Source: DASUPK01 sp963848955 (GTDB lineage Bacteria > Actinomycetota > Thermoleophilia > Solirubrobacterales > 70-9). From it: a DNA stretch of 64,000 nt. Position 1 is the first letter of the stretch. Every line of letters begins with the position of its first letter. Below are positions 1-8,489 of this stretch, one piece after another. The stretch lies in contig CAWKFQ010000021.1 in NCBI GenBank assembly GCA_963848955.1, forward strand, positions 1 through 64,000. The letters run 5' to 3'. The notes below the pieces were generated by a model. That model ran no database searches. It had not been told where the DNA came from and saw only the letters and a program-made list of their open reading frames with translations. The translations under genes were made by a program, and so were the position numbers.

Positions 1-1175
1 GCGTCCGCGAGCACCGGCAGCACCGAATCGACTACCTCGGCACGGTCCTGCTGGGTGTCTGCCTCGCATCGCTGGTGGTGCTCACCACCCTCGGCGGAAC
101 GACCTACGCCTGGGACTCCGCGTTCATCTTCTCTCTGGGCGCCATCGCCGTCGCGGCGCTGGCCGCCTTCGTCCTCGTCGAGCGGCGCGCGCCGGAGCCC
201 GTCCTTCCGCCCGAGCTCTTTCGCAACCGCGTGTTCCTCGTCACGAGCCTGATGAGCTTCGTCGTCGGCTTCGCGCTGTTCGGGGCTCTCACGTACCTGC
301 CGCTCTTCCAGCAGATCGTCCGGGGTCTCAGCCCAACCGCATCCGGCCTCCAGCTCGTACCGCTCATGGTCGGACTGTTGACGAGCTCGATCGGCTCGGG
401 GCAGCTCATCTCCCGGACGGGGCGCTACAAGGTCTTTCCGATCATCGGTACGGCGATCAGCGCGGTTGGTCTGTTCCTCCTCTCGGGTCTGGAGCCGGAA
501 ACCGGATCACTGGAGGCCTCCGCCTACATGCTCGTGCTCGGGGTGGGCCTCGGGTTCGTGATGCAGGTGCTGATCCTCGCGGTGCAGAACGCGGTCCCCT
601 ACGGCCAGCTGGGCGTCGCCACATCCTCGGCGACCCTCTTCCGCTCGATCGGCGGGTCCCTCGGCACCGCGATCCTGGGCGCGATCTTCTCCAACCGGCT
701 GGCGCATGAGCTTGCCTCCCAGCTGCCGGCCGGGGCGCCCGCCACGGCAAACCTCACCTCGGGCGAGCTCGATCCGGCTCAGGTCTCGTCTCTGCCCCCC
801 GCGATCCACGACCCCTTCGTGCACGCCTTCACCGATTCCCTCTCCACGGTGTTCGTGATCGCGGCGGCCGTTGTGGCGGTGGCGTTCCTCCTCGCCTGGA
901 CCCTCGAGGAGCGTCCACTGCGCAAGACGATCGAGGACCGGGACACCGGTGACGCCTTCGCCCCGCCTCAGGACACGGATTCGGTTCGCGAGCTCACTCG
1001 CGAGCTGAGCCGGCTGGTGGGCCGTGAGCGGACGCAGCGATTCATCGAGGGCGTGATCGCGGACGCGCACGTCGAGCTCACCCCGGCGGAGGGGTGGGTG
1101 CTCGGACGTGCCCAGGATGGGACGATCGATCCGACGGCTCTGGAAGGCGCGACCCCGCGGACCGGCAGACCTTGA
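1..1175 (+). CDS. DHA2-family MFS drug exporter (5' end outside window)
   Basis: Membrane efflux transporter of the EmrB/QacA (DHA2) major facilitator family, expected to export hydrophobic compounds by proton antiport. The reading frame is open from base 3, so the N-terminal half lies upstream. The visible part has at least six hydrophobic segments and typical DHA2 stretches such as LGVGLGFVMQVLILAVQNAV and LFRSIGGSLGTAILGAIFSN. After the last membrane segment (about base 900) a soluble tail runs on (RELTRELSRLVGRERTQRFIEG). The frame stops at 1175, but the tail continues in another frame (next entry), so 1175 is probably not the true end. The family call is secure; the substrate is unknown. 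Confidence 0.85.
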   Translation, partial: VREHRQHRIDYLGTVLLGVCLASLVVLTTLGGTTYAWDSAFIFSLGAIAVAALAAFVLVERRAPEPVLPPELFRNRVFLVTSLMSFVVGFALFGALTYLPLFQQIVRGLSPTASGLQLVPLMVGLLTSSIGSGQLISRTGRYKVFPIIGTAISAVGLFLLSGLEPETGSLEASAYMLVLGVGLGFVMQVLILAVQNAVPYGQLGVATSSATLFRSIGGSLGTAILGAIFSNRLAHELASQLPAGAPATANLTSGELDPAQVSSLPPAIHDPFVHAFTDSLSTVFVIAAAVVAVAFLLAWTLEERPLRKTIEDRDTGDAFAPPQDTDSVRELTRELSRLVGRERTQRFIEGVIADAHVELTPAEGWVLGRAQDGTIDPTALEGATPRTGRP

Positions 1176-1425
1176 AACGGGCGCTGGGGCAGCTCAGCGG
1201 CAGGGGCCTGGTGGAGAGCCCGGATCCGCCGTCGCGCCTGAGCGCCTCGGGGCTCGAGATCCGCCGGGATCTGATCAACGCCCGCCAGCGCAGTCTCGAG
1301 TACCTGGTTTCCGACTGGGAGCCCGAGGACCCGAGCTGGACGCCGTGATCGCACGGCTGTGCGAGGAGCTCGACTACACCCCTCGCGCTAGGCCGGCGCC
1401 AGAGCGACACCCGTCAGTTCGGTGA
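1150..1425 (+). other. Frameshifted continuation of the MFS C-terminal winged-helix-like tail
   Basis: Just before the stop at 1175 the coding signal moves to frame 2 (TLKRALGQLSGRGLVESPDPP, then SGLEIRRDLINARQRSLEYL). Near 1345 it moves to frame 1 (AVIARLCEELDY). Joined to the upstream segment VELTPAEGWVLGRAQDG it reads like a compact MarR-type winged helix: a helix, a recognition-like helix, then a long C-terminal helix. I infer that the exporter carries a cytoplasmic helix-turn-helix-like domain and that two small indels break it here. The last codons run into the end of the convergent HAD gene. Confidence 0.5.
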
Positions 1426-2014
1426 GACGGGCGATCGTCTCCGCGGCGTTGCGATGGCGCACCGCGGTCATGCCGACGGCCTCTGCGCCCTCGCAGTTCT
1501 CGCGCAGGTCGTCGACGAAGATGCATTTCTCCGGGGCCACGTTCAGTCGCTCCGCGGCCAGTCGGTAGATCTCAGGCTCGGGCTTGTGCATGTGGACCTC
1601 GGCGGAGATCACCGCCGTATCGAAGAGCTCGGCGAGCAGCTTGCGGTCGTAGTGGGCGGTGCTCCAGGAATTCGTGATCAGGCCGGTGAGCAGGCCGGCC
1701 GCCCGGATCTCCTTACAGGCGGCGACCATCCGCTCGTCGGGCTCCATCCCGGCGAACATGCTGTCGATCAGCCCCTCAGGGTCCTTCAGGCCCAGACGAC
1801 GGCCGAACTTGGTCTCGAACTCGCCCTCGGTGAGAGCTCCGGTCTCGAGCCCCCGAAGGTCGGCCAGGGCCTCCGGGTCGTGGCGGAAGAGGTTCTTGAT
1901 CGCGTCGGGATCGAGCCCCTCGCCGCGCAGGAAGTCGGCGAAGCTGTCCCAGACCGAGGTGGTCAGGACCCCGCCGAAGTCGAAGAGGACGGCCGCATAT
2001 GCTCCCGGCGACAT
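1388..2014 (-). CDS. HAD-superfamily hydrolase (sEH-N/ACAD10-N type)
   Basis: A 208-residue haloacid-dehalogenase-fold phosphatase-like protein. Visible motifs are I (VLFDFGGVLTTS, nucleophile Asp), II (GLITNSWS), III Lys (MHKPEPEIY) and IV (IFVDDLRENCEGA). The cap-1 domain lies between motifs I and II. The FDFGGVLT form of motif I is typical of the branch that includes the N-terminal domains of soluble epoxide hydrolase and ACAD10. The start ATG at 2014 puts motif I at residue 8, as is usual. That ATG lies within the same CATG as the start of the divergent kinase gene. A TAGCCT box 8 nt upstream and no Shine-Dalgarno sequence suggest a leaderless transcript. The substrate is unknown. Confidence 0.88.
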   Translation of the reverse strand: MSPGAYAAVLFDFGGVLTTSVWDSFADFLRGEGLDPDAIKNLFRHDPEALADLRGLETGALTEGEFETKFGRRLGLKDPEGLIDSMFAGMEPDERMVAACKEIRAAGLLTGLITNSWSTAHYDRKLLAELFDTAVISAEVHMHKPEPEIYRLAAERLNVAPEKCIFVDDLRENCEGAEAVGMTAVRHRNAAETIARLTELTGVALAPA

Positions 2015-2028
2015 GGGGCAGCAGGCTA
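1998..2028. promoter_or_regulatory. Interleaved divergent leaderless promoters around a shared CATG
   Basis: CATG at 2012-2015 holds both start codons: ATG 2014-2012 on minus and ATG 2013-2015 on plus. TATGCT at 1998-2003 lies 9 nt before the plus start and inside the HAD gene. On the minus strand TAGCCT (2028-2023) lies 8 nt before the HAD start and inside the kinase gene. Both fit the TAnnnT -10 pattern seen elsewhere in the window. Neither gene has a Shine-Dalgarno sequence. Confidence 0.5.
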
Positions 2029-3057
2029 CCGAGGCACCAGAGGGGATCGACCGAGCCGGCGTCGAGGCCTGGTTCGAGACGAACGTCCCCGAGGCCCAGC
2101 CGCCGCTGAGCTTCGATCGGATTTCGGGCGGCCGCTCCAACCTCACCTTCGGGGTCCGCGACTCCGGCCGGGCACGCCTGGGCGCTCCGCCGCCCGCCGC
2201 TCGGCAAGCGCCTCGGCTCAGCCCACGACATGGGACGCGAGCACCGGGTGATCGCGGCGCTGCAGGACACCCCCGTCCCGGTGCCGCCCGTCGTCGGCCT
2301 CTGCGAGGACGAATCGGTGAACGGCGCGCCCTTCTACGTGATGGGGTTCGTGGAGGGGCCGATTCTGCGCTCCGCCGAGGAGGCCGAGCGGTTCGACGAG
2401 GACGAGCGCAGGGCAATTGGCGAGCGCGTTGTCGACACCCTGGTGGCGATCCACGAGGTCGATCCCGACGAGGTCGGGCTGGCCGACCTGGGCCGTAAGG
2501 AGGCCTACGTCGAGCGGCAGCTCCGGCGCTGGCAGGGCCAGTGGGAGAAGTCGAAGACTCGCGAGCTGCCGGCCGTCGACGAAGTCCATGAGCGCCTCTC
2601 CGCCCGGGTCCCAGAGCAGGGACCGGCGACCATCGTCCACGGCGACTACCGGCTCGACAACATGATCCTCTCGCCCGGCGGAGAGGTGGCGGCGGTGGTC
2701 GATTGGGAGCTCTGCACGCTCGGCGATCCGCTCGCCGACGTCGGGATGCTGCTCGTCTACTGGTCCGAGGCTGGCGATGACTTCATGCCCCTCTTCGCGC
2801 CCGCCACCATCGCGCCGGGCTTCCCGAAGCGAGACGACGTACGGCGGCGCTACGCCGAGCGCTCGGGCCGCGACCTGAGCCAGATCGACTTCTTCGTCGC
2901 CCTCGGCTACTGGAAGCTGGCGATCATCCTCGAGGGCGTCTACGCGCGCTACGCCTCCGGCCAGTACGGCAAGACGGATGAGGGCTTCCAGGAGTTCGCG
3001 AGGATCGTCGAGCGCCTGGCGGATGCGGCGAAGGACACCGCCGACCGGCTGCCATAG
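2013..3057 (+). CDS. Aminoglycoside-phosphotransferase-like kinase (ACAD10/11-type)
   Basis: Cytosolic kinase-fold protein of the APH/choline-kinase family. N-terminal residues WFETNVPEAQPPLSFDRISG and GGRSNLTF form the nucleotide-binding start. The catalytic loop VHGDYRLDN and the metal-binding VVDWELCTLGDPLAD are intact. One frameshift near 2170 separates SNLTFGVRDS from HAWALRRPPLGKRLGSAHDM; removing one G from the GGCCGGG there restores a normal APH domain of about 348 residues. In animals and many bacteria this family is fused or linked to HAD and acyl-CoA dehydrogenase domains that process 4-hydroxy-acyl-CoAs. HAD is the divergent neighbour here, and an ACAD10/11-type dehydrogenase lies at 5962-7261. 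Confidence 0.85.
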
Positions 3058-3066
3058 CGCGCCGGA

Positions 3067-3740
3067 CTAGGGCGCGGCGGGCACCACCACCAGGGTGCCG
3101 TCGGAGTCGGGCAGCTCCGCGGTCTCGAAGGCGTTCTCCGACGGTCGCTCGACATGGGGCATGAGCCCGACGAACTCCTCCTCGGTCTCGAGGAAGCCGA
3201 TGCGCGGCGTGCGGTAGTGCATCGGGACGACCCAGCGCGGAGCCAACGCCCTGACGATTTCGGCCGCTCCGGCCGCCCCGATCGTGGGGCCACCGCCGAC
3301 GGGAAGGAAGAGAAGGTCGGTTCCCTCCAACGCCGCGGCCTGCTCGGGTCGCAGCTCGTGCTGTCCGAAGTCCCCGAAGTGGGCGACACGGACGCCGTCG
3401 AGGTCGAAGGCGAAGATCGTGTTCGGGCCGCGCTCGGTGCCGGCGGCGTCGTCGTGCTCGGAGGCGATCGCGACCACCTCGCCGATCGGCGATTCCAGCC
3501 TGCCGGCGGTGGAGCGGAGCACCGCCGGGTCGCCGGCGATCCCGTCGGCCCCGTTGTGGTCGACGTGCTCGTGGGTGATCAGCAGCAGATCGACGTCGTC
3601 GGCCTCGATCGGCGGGTAGTCGAACTTGCAGCCCGCGATCCGCGGCGAGACCGGACATGTCGCCGAACGGGTCGATGAAGACCGTGGTGCCGCCGGCCGG
3701 TCAGGGTGAAGGCGGACTGGCCGTGCCACTCAACGCGCAT
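3067..3740 (-). CDS. Metallo-beta-lactamase-fold hydrolase (UlaG-like)
   Basis: MBL-fold protein of about 220 residues. The signature THEHVDHNGAD supplies the HxHxDH metal ligands. Later ligands are in VAHFGDFGQ and the His of VPMHYRTP. The short sheet start MRVEWHGQSAFTLTG followed by a direct run to TTVFIDPFGDMSGLAA resembles UlaG/RNase-Z-like relatives. ATG 3740 has a good Shine-Dalgarno sequence (GGAGGA about 5 nt upstream). Two small indels break the N-terminus: near 3700 in GGCCGGCGG, and near 3645 around GGATCGCGGG. The metal centre is intact after correction. It follows the MFS gene on the same strand closely. Confidence 0.78.
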
Positions 3741-3741
3741 G

Positions 3742-5462
3742 CTGTTCCTCCAGTGTCTGGATTTGCGAGTCCGGACGCTGGCCGGCTCGTCGGCGTGGTG
3801 GTAGCGCCCGCCGCGCAGGAGCGAGGCCGCCGCGGCGACGAGGCAGGCGACGATCGCGAAGGTGAAGGCCGCGTGCAGGCCGTCGCTGAACGGGCCGGCG
3901 ATCAGGTGCGGGAAGAAGGAGTGGCCGGTGAGCGCGGCTGCTGGTCTGCGGCGGGCAGCGAGGCGAGGGCGTGCGGGCCGAGCAGGTGCTGGATCGGGTT
4001 GTAGCCGAGGAACGCCGCGAACAGGATCGAGACCGGCGGCAGCGTCCGCCGACCTGCTGCGCGGCCGCGGCGGAGACGCCGTGCGCCTGCAGGCCCGCGC
4101 TCAGCGTCGCGGGGAGCGTCGAGGAGAGCCCGATCGATCATGCAGCGTGAAGAAGATGCCGATCGAGAGCACCTGCGCGGAGTTCTGGAAGGTCTGGTTC
4201 ATCGCCGCCGCCGACGCCGCGGTCGCCGGGCGGCAGGCTGTTCATCACCGCCGCCCGGTTGGGCGACGCGAACATGCCCATCGCGATCGCCGATGAGCAG
4301 CAGGATCGGCGGCGAACGACCGGGTAGGCGAAGTCGTCGGCAGGAGCATCAGCAGCACGAAGCTGAGCGCGGCGAGCGAGCATCCCGCCGGTGGCGAACG
4401 GGCGGGCGCCGAAGCGGTCGGAGAGGTAGCCGGAGGTCGGCCCCGCGACCAGCATCCCGATCGTCAGCGGCAGCATGTAGATGCCCGCCCACAGCGGCGT
4501 CTCCTTGAAGTCGTAGCCGTGCTGGGGCAGCCAGATGCCCTGCAGCCAGATGATCAGCATGAACATCAGGCCGCCGCGCGCGACGGCCGACAGGAACGTC
4601 GAGAGCGTGCCGAACGTGAAGGCGCGGATGCGGAACAGCGGCAGCCGGAACATCGGGTCCGGCGCGCGCCGCTCGATCGATCACGAAGGCGACGAGGCGA
4701 GGCGAGCGCGCCGGCCAGCAGCGCCAGGACCCGCGGGCTCCCCCAGCCGATCGGCGTGGCCGCCGTACGGGCGGATCCCGTAGGTGACCGAGACCATCGA
4801 TGAGGATCGAGCCCGAGCGCGAACGTGAGGTTGCCCCACCAGTCGATCGGCGCCTTGCGCGGCGTGCTCAGCTCCGCAGCTTCAGGTAGGCCCAGACCGT
4901 GCCGAAGAGCCCGACCGGCACCGAGATCAGGAAGACGAGGCGCCAGTCGATCGGCGCGAGGATGCCGCCGAGCACGAGCCCGATGAACATCCCGCTGACA
5001 CGCCGACGATGTTGTTGATCCCGAGCGCCATGCCCGCGCTGGTGGGCCGGGAACGCGTCGGTGATGATCGCCGCCGCGTTGGCCAGCAGGCAGGCGCCGC
5101 CGATGCCCTGCACGATCCGGAAGACGATCAGGAGCGTCGCGCCGCTGCGGCCGTGCATCCAGTCGATCGCCAGGAGGAGCGACGCGACCGTGTAGATGAC
5201 GAAGCCGAGGTTGTAGATCCTGCACCCGGCCGACCATGTCGCCGAGCCGGCCCGAGGCTGACGATCAGCACGCTGGTCACGACGAGGTAGCCGAGGATCA
5301 TCCACAGCAGGTAGAAGCGAGTTCGCGGGGACGAGCGGGTCGAGGTGGATGCCGCGGAAGATGTCCGGCATCGCGATGAGCGTGATCGACGCCGTCGAGC
5401 GTCGCGAGCAGGACGGCGAGCGTCGCGTTGGAGAGCGCGACCCACTTGTAGCGGTCCTCCAT
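3742..5462 (-). pseudogene. DHA2-family MFS exporter with many frameshifts
   Basis: An EmrB/QacA-like exporter can be reassembled from start (MEDRYKWVALSNATLAVLLA) to end (LLRGGRYHHADEPA), but it needs about ten small indel corrections. Good pieces include LLIVFRIVQGIGGACLLANA (about 5120), DWRLVFLISVPVGLFGTVWA (about 4930) and MFRLPLFRIRAFTFGTLSTF (about 4650). Several breaks coincide with GATC or ATCGAT. At 4680 TTCGTGATCGATCGAGCGG replaces an expected GTGATCGAG, and at 4140 ATGATCGATCGGG has an extra GATC. A G is inserted before ATGGTC near 4800. Its promoter region carries a MarR-type operator, and a MarR gene is divergent. This suggests a regulated drug-efflux pair. I cannot tell decay from consensus error, but the neighbouring pattern favours error. 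Confidence 0.7.
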
Positions 5463-5479
5463 CTGACGCGGCAAATTAT

Positions 5480-5505
5480 ACAGGCAACCTGTGCAAGTTA
5501 CCTGT
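5480..5505. promoter_or_regulatory. MarR-type operator between MFS and marR
   Basis: ACAGGCAAC (5480-5488) and GTTACCTGT (5497-5505) form a 9-bp inverted repeat with one mismatch and an 8-bp spacer. It lies between the divergent MFS and MarR genes. On the minus strand a perfect TATAAT (5480-5475) abuts it, giving a -10 for the exporter. On the plus strand TATACT at 5516-5521 lies 6 nt before the marR GTG. A dimeric MarR protein bound here would cover both promoters. Confidence 0.65.
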
Positions 5506-5527
5506 CTATGCGCCGTATACTCGGCCC

Positions 5528-5957
5528 GTGGCCACCACTGAGATAGACACCGCCCGCACCGCCAGCGAACTGCGCGTCGCCCTCGGGCAGCTCATCCGCC
5601 GCCTGCGCGCCGAGCACCGCTTCCCGATCGGCCAGGGCGCGGTCCTCGGCCGGCTCGACCGCGAGGGCCGGCGAGCGTCAGCGACCTCGCCGCCGCGAGC
5701 AGATGCGCCCCCAGTCGATGGCCCAGACGGTGGGCGAGCTCGAGGCGGACGGGCTCGTCCAGCGCCGCCCCGACCCCGCCGACCGGCGCCGCGCGCTGGT
5801 CGAGCTCACCCCCGCCGGGCGCGACACCCTCGAGGACGACCGCGGCCGGCGGGTCGGCTGGCTCGTCTCGGCGATCGACGAGCTGCCTGCACGCGACCAG
5901 GCGGTCCTGGCGCGCGCCACGGCCATCATCGGCCGGCTCGCTGAGCGCCCGGATTAG
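5528..5957 (+). CDS. MarR-family transcriptional regulator
   Basis: About 143-residue winged-helix regulator, probably the repressor of the divergent exporter. The start GTG (5528) gives TTEIDTARTASELRVALGQL, the usual N-terminal dimer helix. The DNA-binding part follows (MRPQSMAQTVGELEADGLVQ, then the wing RRPDPADRRRALVELTPAGR), and a C-terminal helix ends at RLAERPD. Two single-base losses near 5668 and 5700 disturb the first half of the helix-turn-helix, where PASVSDLAAASR is expected. TATACT 6 nt before GTG suggests a leaderless message. Ligand unknown. Confidence 0.82.
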
Positions 5958-5961
5958 CTGA

Positions 5962-7261
5962 CTAGCTGGCGGCCTTGGCCGGCTCGGCGGAGCCGTCGGT
6001 GCCGGTCACCGGGGCGTGACGCGGCGCTTCGCTGGAATCCGAGGATTCGGTCCGCTTCGCCGCCCGGTTCAGCTCGCGGCGCGCGATCACCATCTTGTGG
6101 ACCTCGTCCGGGCCGTCGGCGACGCGCAGCATCCGCATGAAGCGCCACATGCCGGCGAGCGGGGTGTCGTCGGACATGCCCAGCGAGCCGTGCACCTGGA
6201 TGGCGCGGTCGAGGACGTCCATGACGACGTTCGCCGCGACCACCTTGATCATCGAGATCGCCTGGCGGGCGCGTCGCTTGCCCTCGGTGTCCATCTGCCA
6301 GGCGGCGTAGAGGGTCAGCAGCCGGGCCTGGTCGACCTCCATCCGCGACTTGGCGATGAAGTCCTGGACGAACTGCTTGTCGGCCAGCGGCCCGCCGAAG
6401 GAGTCCCGGGAGTTGGCGCGGTCGCACATCATCTCGATGGCGCGCTCGGCGGTCCCGATCGCCCGCATGCAGTGGTGGATCCGGCCGGGGCCGAGGCGGT
6501 CCTGGGCGATCACGAAGCCGCCGCCGCGCTCACCGAGCAGGTTCGCCTCCGGCACACGGCAGTCCGTGTATCGGATCTCGCAGTGGCCCGGGCCCTGGTC
6601 GTGGCCCATGACTGAGACGTTCCGGATCAGCTCGAAGCCGGGCGTCTCGACGGGGACGAGGATCATGCTCGCGCGCGTGTAGGGAGGCGCGTCGGGGTCG
6701 GTCACCACCATCGACGATCGCGAAGTCGGCGCCGTTCGCCCCCGAGGTGAACCACTTGTGCCCGTTGATCACCCACTCGCCGCTGTCTGTGAGCTCCGCA
6801 CGGGTCTGGAGGGTGGTCGGGTCGGAGCCCGAGACCTCGGGCTCGGTCATCGAGAAGCAGCTGCGGATCTCGCCGTCGAGCAGGGGCTGGAGGAAGCGCT
6901 GCTTCTGCTCGTCGGTCCCGTGGTCGACCAGGATCTCCATGTTCCCGGTGTCGGGCGCGGAGCAGTTGAAGGCCATGGGCGCCACCACCGGGCTGCGGCC
7001 CATCTGCTCGCAGAGGATCCCGTACTCCCAGTTGCTGAGGCCGGCGCCGTACTCCGAGTCCGCCAGGAAGAGGTTCCAGAGCCCCTGTTCCCTGGCAGTG
7101 GCCCGGATCCCGACCAGGATCTCCGGATAGGGCTTCCCGGGCCTGACCTCGTCGTCGATCGCCTTCATCGCCTCGGCTTCGACCGGGAAGACGTGCTCAT
7201 CCATGAACGCCTGGATGCGCTCGAGGAGGGATTCGACCTCGGGCGAAGGCTTGAAGTCCAC
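5962..7261 (-). CDS. Acyl-CoA dehydrogenase, ACAD10/11 type
   Basis: FAD-dependent acyl-CoA dehydrogenase of about 430 residues. The N-terminal helical domain starts MDFKPSPEVESLLERIQAF. The mid-domain flavin/substrate segment is CFSMTEPEVSGSDPTTLQTR and the C-terminal helical domain includes GMSDDTPLAGMWRFMRMLRV followed by ADGPDEVHK, a stretch typical of the ACAD10/11 branch. One extra G at about 6712 (AIV then MVVTDPD, written GTCGATGG) splits the frame. The C-terminal 35 residues (Ser/Ala/Thr/Glu-rich) are probably disordered. The family oxidises acyl-CoA in beta-oxidation, and ACAD11-like members handle 4-hydroxy-acids with the APH-like kinase encoded at 2013-3057. Confidence 0.88.
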
Positions 7262-7270
7262 GGTTGAAAG

Positions 7271-8041
7271 CTACGCCATCCCGCGATAGCGGGCGAAGAG
7301 CTCTCCCTCCGACTCGAGCAGCCAGGTGAGCTCGACCTGGTCGATGTCGGGCAGCGCGCCCTCCAGGATCCGCGGACCCTCGCCGCCCGCGATCTTCGGC
7401 GCGATCGTCAGGAAGAGCTCGTCGGTCAGCCGGGCCTCCCGCAGCCGGCCGTGCAGAGTCGGCCCTCCTTCGCAGAGGACGGAGCGGATGCCGCGCTCCT
7501 CGAGCAGCCACTCGAGCGCTCGGTCCAGATCCACGCTGTCGGGATGGCGCACGATCTTCACCGGGGTCGCTGTTTCCGGCGGCTCGTGCTCCGACGCAGT
7601 GAAGATCACCACGCGCCCGCCGCCATTGGTGAATAGCCGCGCGTCCCAGGGCAGCTCGAGCCGGTTGGAGACGATCACCGCGAGGGGATCGTGGGCAAGC
7701 CCTGTCCGCTCGCGGTAGGCCCGTAGGTGCGGGTCGGAGACGATGCGACCGTAGCGCTCGGCGCGCATCGTGCCCGCCCCGATCATTACCGCGTCGACGC
7801 GGGTACGGAGGCGCTGGAGCATTTCGGCGTCGGTGGCGCTGCCGATCGGGCCCGACTTGCCCTCGATCGCGGCGCGACCGTCGAGGGTGGTGGCGAAGTT
7901 GAGGATCAGGTAGGGCCGATTGCTATGTGCCGCGGACTCGAAGTCGAGCCCGGCCAGCTGCTCGGCCACCGTGGTCTCGACCTCATCCGGGAGCAACCGC
8001 CGCACCGAATGCGTCTCGCCCGGAATGCGGGAGTTGCTCAT
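7271..8041 (-). CDS. RibD C-terminal-domain reductase (DHFR-like fold)
   Basis: A 256-residue NADPH-dependent reductase of the RibD-C/dihydrofolate-reductase-like family, without the N-terminal deaminase domain of RibD. The substrate region RPYLILNFATTLDGRAAIEG, the cofactor loop VDAVMIGAGTMRAERYGR and LCEGGPTLHGRL are all present. It could act in riboflavin, deazaflavin or pterin chemistry; the exact substrate cannot be read from sequence. ATG 8041 overlaps the rpiB-like stop by 4 nt, so the two are translationally coupled. Confidence 0.85.
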   Translation of the reverse strand: MSNSRIPGETHSVRRLLPDEVETTVAEQLAGLDFESAAHSNRPYLILNFATTLDGRAAIEGKSGPIGSATDAEMLQRLRTRVDAVMIGAGTMRAERYGRIVSDPHLRAYRERTGLAHDPLAVIVSNRLELPWDARLFTNGGGRVVIFTASEHEPPETATPVKIVRHPDSVDLDRALEWLLEERGIRSVLCEGGPTLHGRLREARLTDELFLTIAPKIAGGEGPRILEGALPDIDQVELTWLLESEGELFARYRGMA

Positions 8042-8481
8042 CGACCCTCGATCTCGGCGATGTGCTCGACGTTGGCCGCATCCTCCTCGTCGCCGCTCGC
8101 CTCGCCGCCGAACCAGGCGTCGAGGATCTCGGTGAGCTCCGCCTCAGAGGTCGCCCGCAGGCTGATCGCCAGGGCGTTGGCGTCGTTCCACTTCCGCGCC
8201 CCGTCGGCAGTCTGCGCGTCGAGGCAGAGAGCGGCGCGAACGCCGTCAACCTTATTCGCTGCGATCGAAGCCCCGGTGCCGGTCCAGCAGCAGACGATCG
8301 CCTGCTCGGCGCGGCCCTCGGCGACGTCGCGGGCAGCGGCCTCGCTCGCCCAGGCCCAGTCGTCCCGCTCTTCCTCGGCGAGGGCGCCGTGTGGGATCGG
8401 CTCGTGGCCGCGCCTGCGGAGCTCCTCGACGACAGCCTCGGCGACGCCCACCCGCTCGTCGGCGGCGACAGCGACCTTCAT
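8038..8481 (-). CDS. RpiB/LacAB-family sugar-phosphate isomerase-like protein
   Basis: A 147-residue protein with the RpiB fold (MKVAVAADERVGVAEAVVEE, then SIAANKVDGVRAALCLD, TADGARKWNDANALAIS). The active-site loop reads CCWTGTGASIAANK rather than the usual C-G-T-G-x-G. A Trp therefore replaces the first Gly, which may alter the site. Family members interconvert ribose-5-P and ribulose-5-P or related sugars. It ends with an acidic tail (GEASGDEEDAANVEHIAEIEG). It forms an operon with the sulfotransferase upstream and the RibD-C gene downstream. Confidence 0.82.
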   Translation of the reverse strand: MKVAVAADERVGVAEAVVEELRRRGHEPIPHGALAEEERDDWAWASEAAARDVAEGRAEQAIVCCWTGTGASIAANKVDGVRAALCLDAQTADGARKWNDANALAISLRATSEAELTEILDAWFGGEASGDEEDAANVEHIAEIEGR

Positions 8482-8489
8482 GCCGGGGA

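Noticed and set aside
3742..5462. Programmed frameshifting in the MFS exporter
   Set aside because: About ten shifts in varied directions, no slippery heptamers, and the same kind of indel occurs in unrelated genes.
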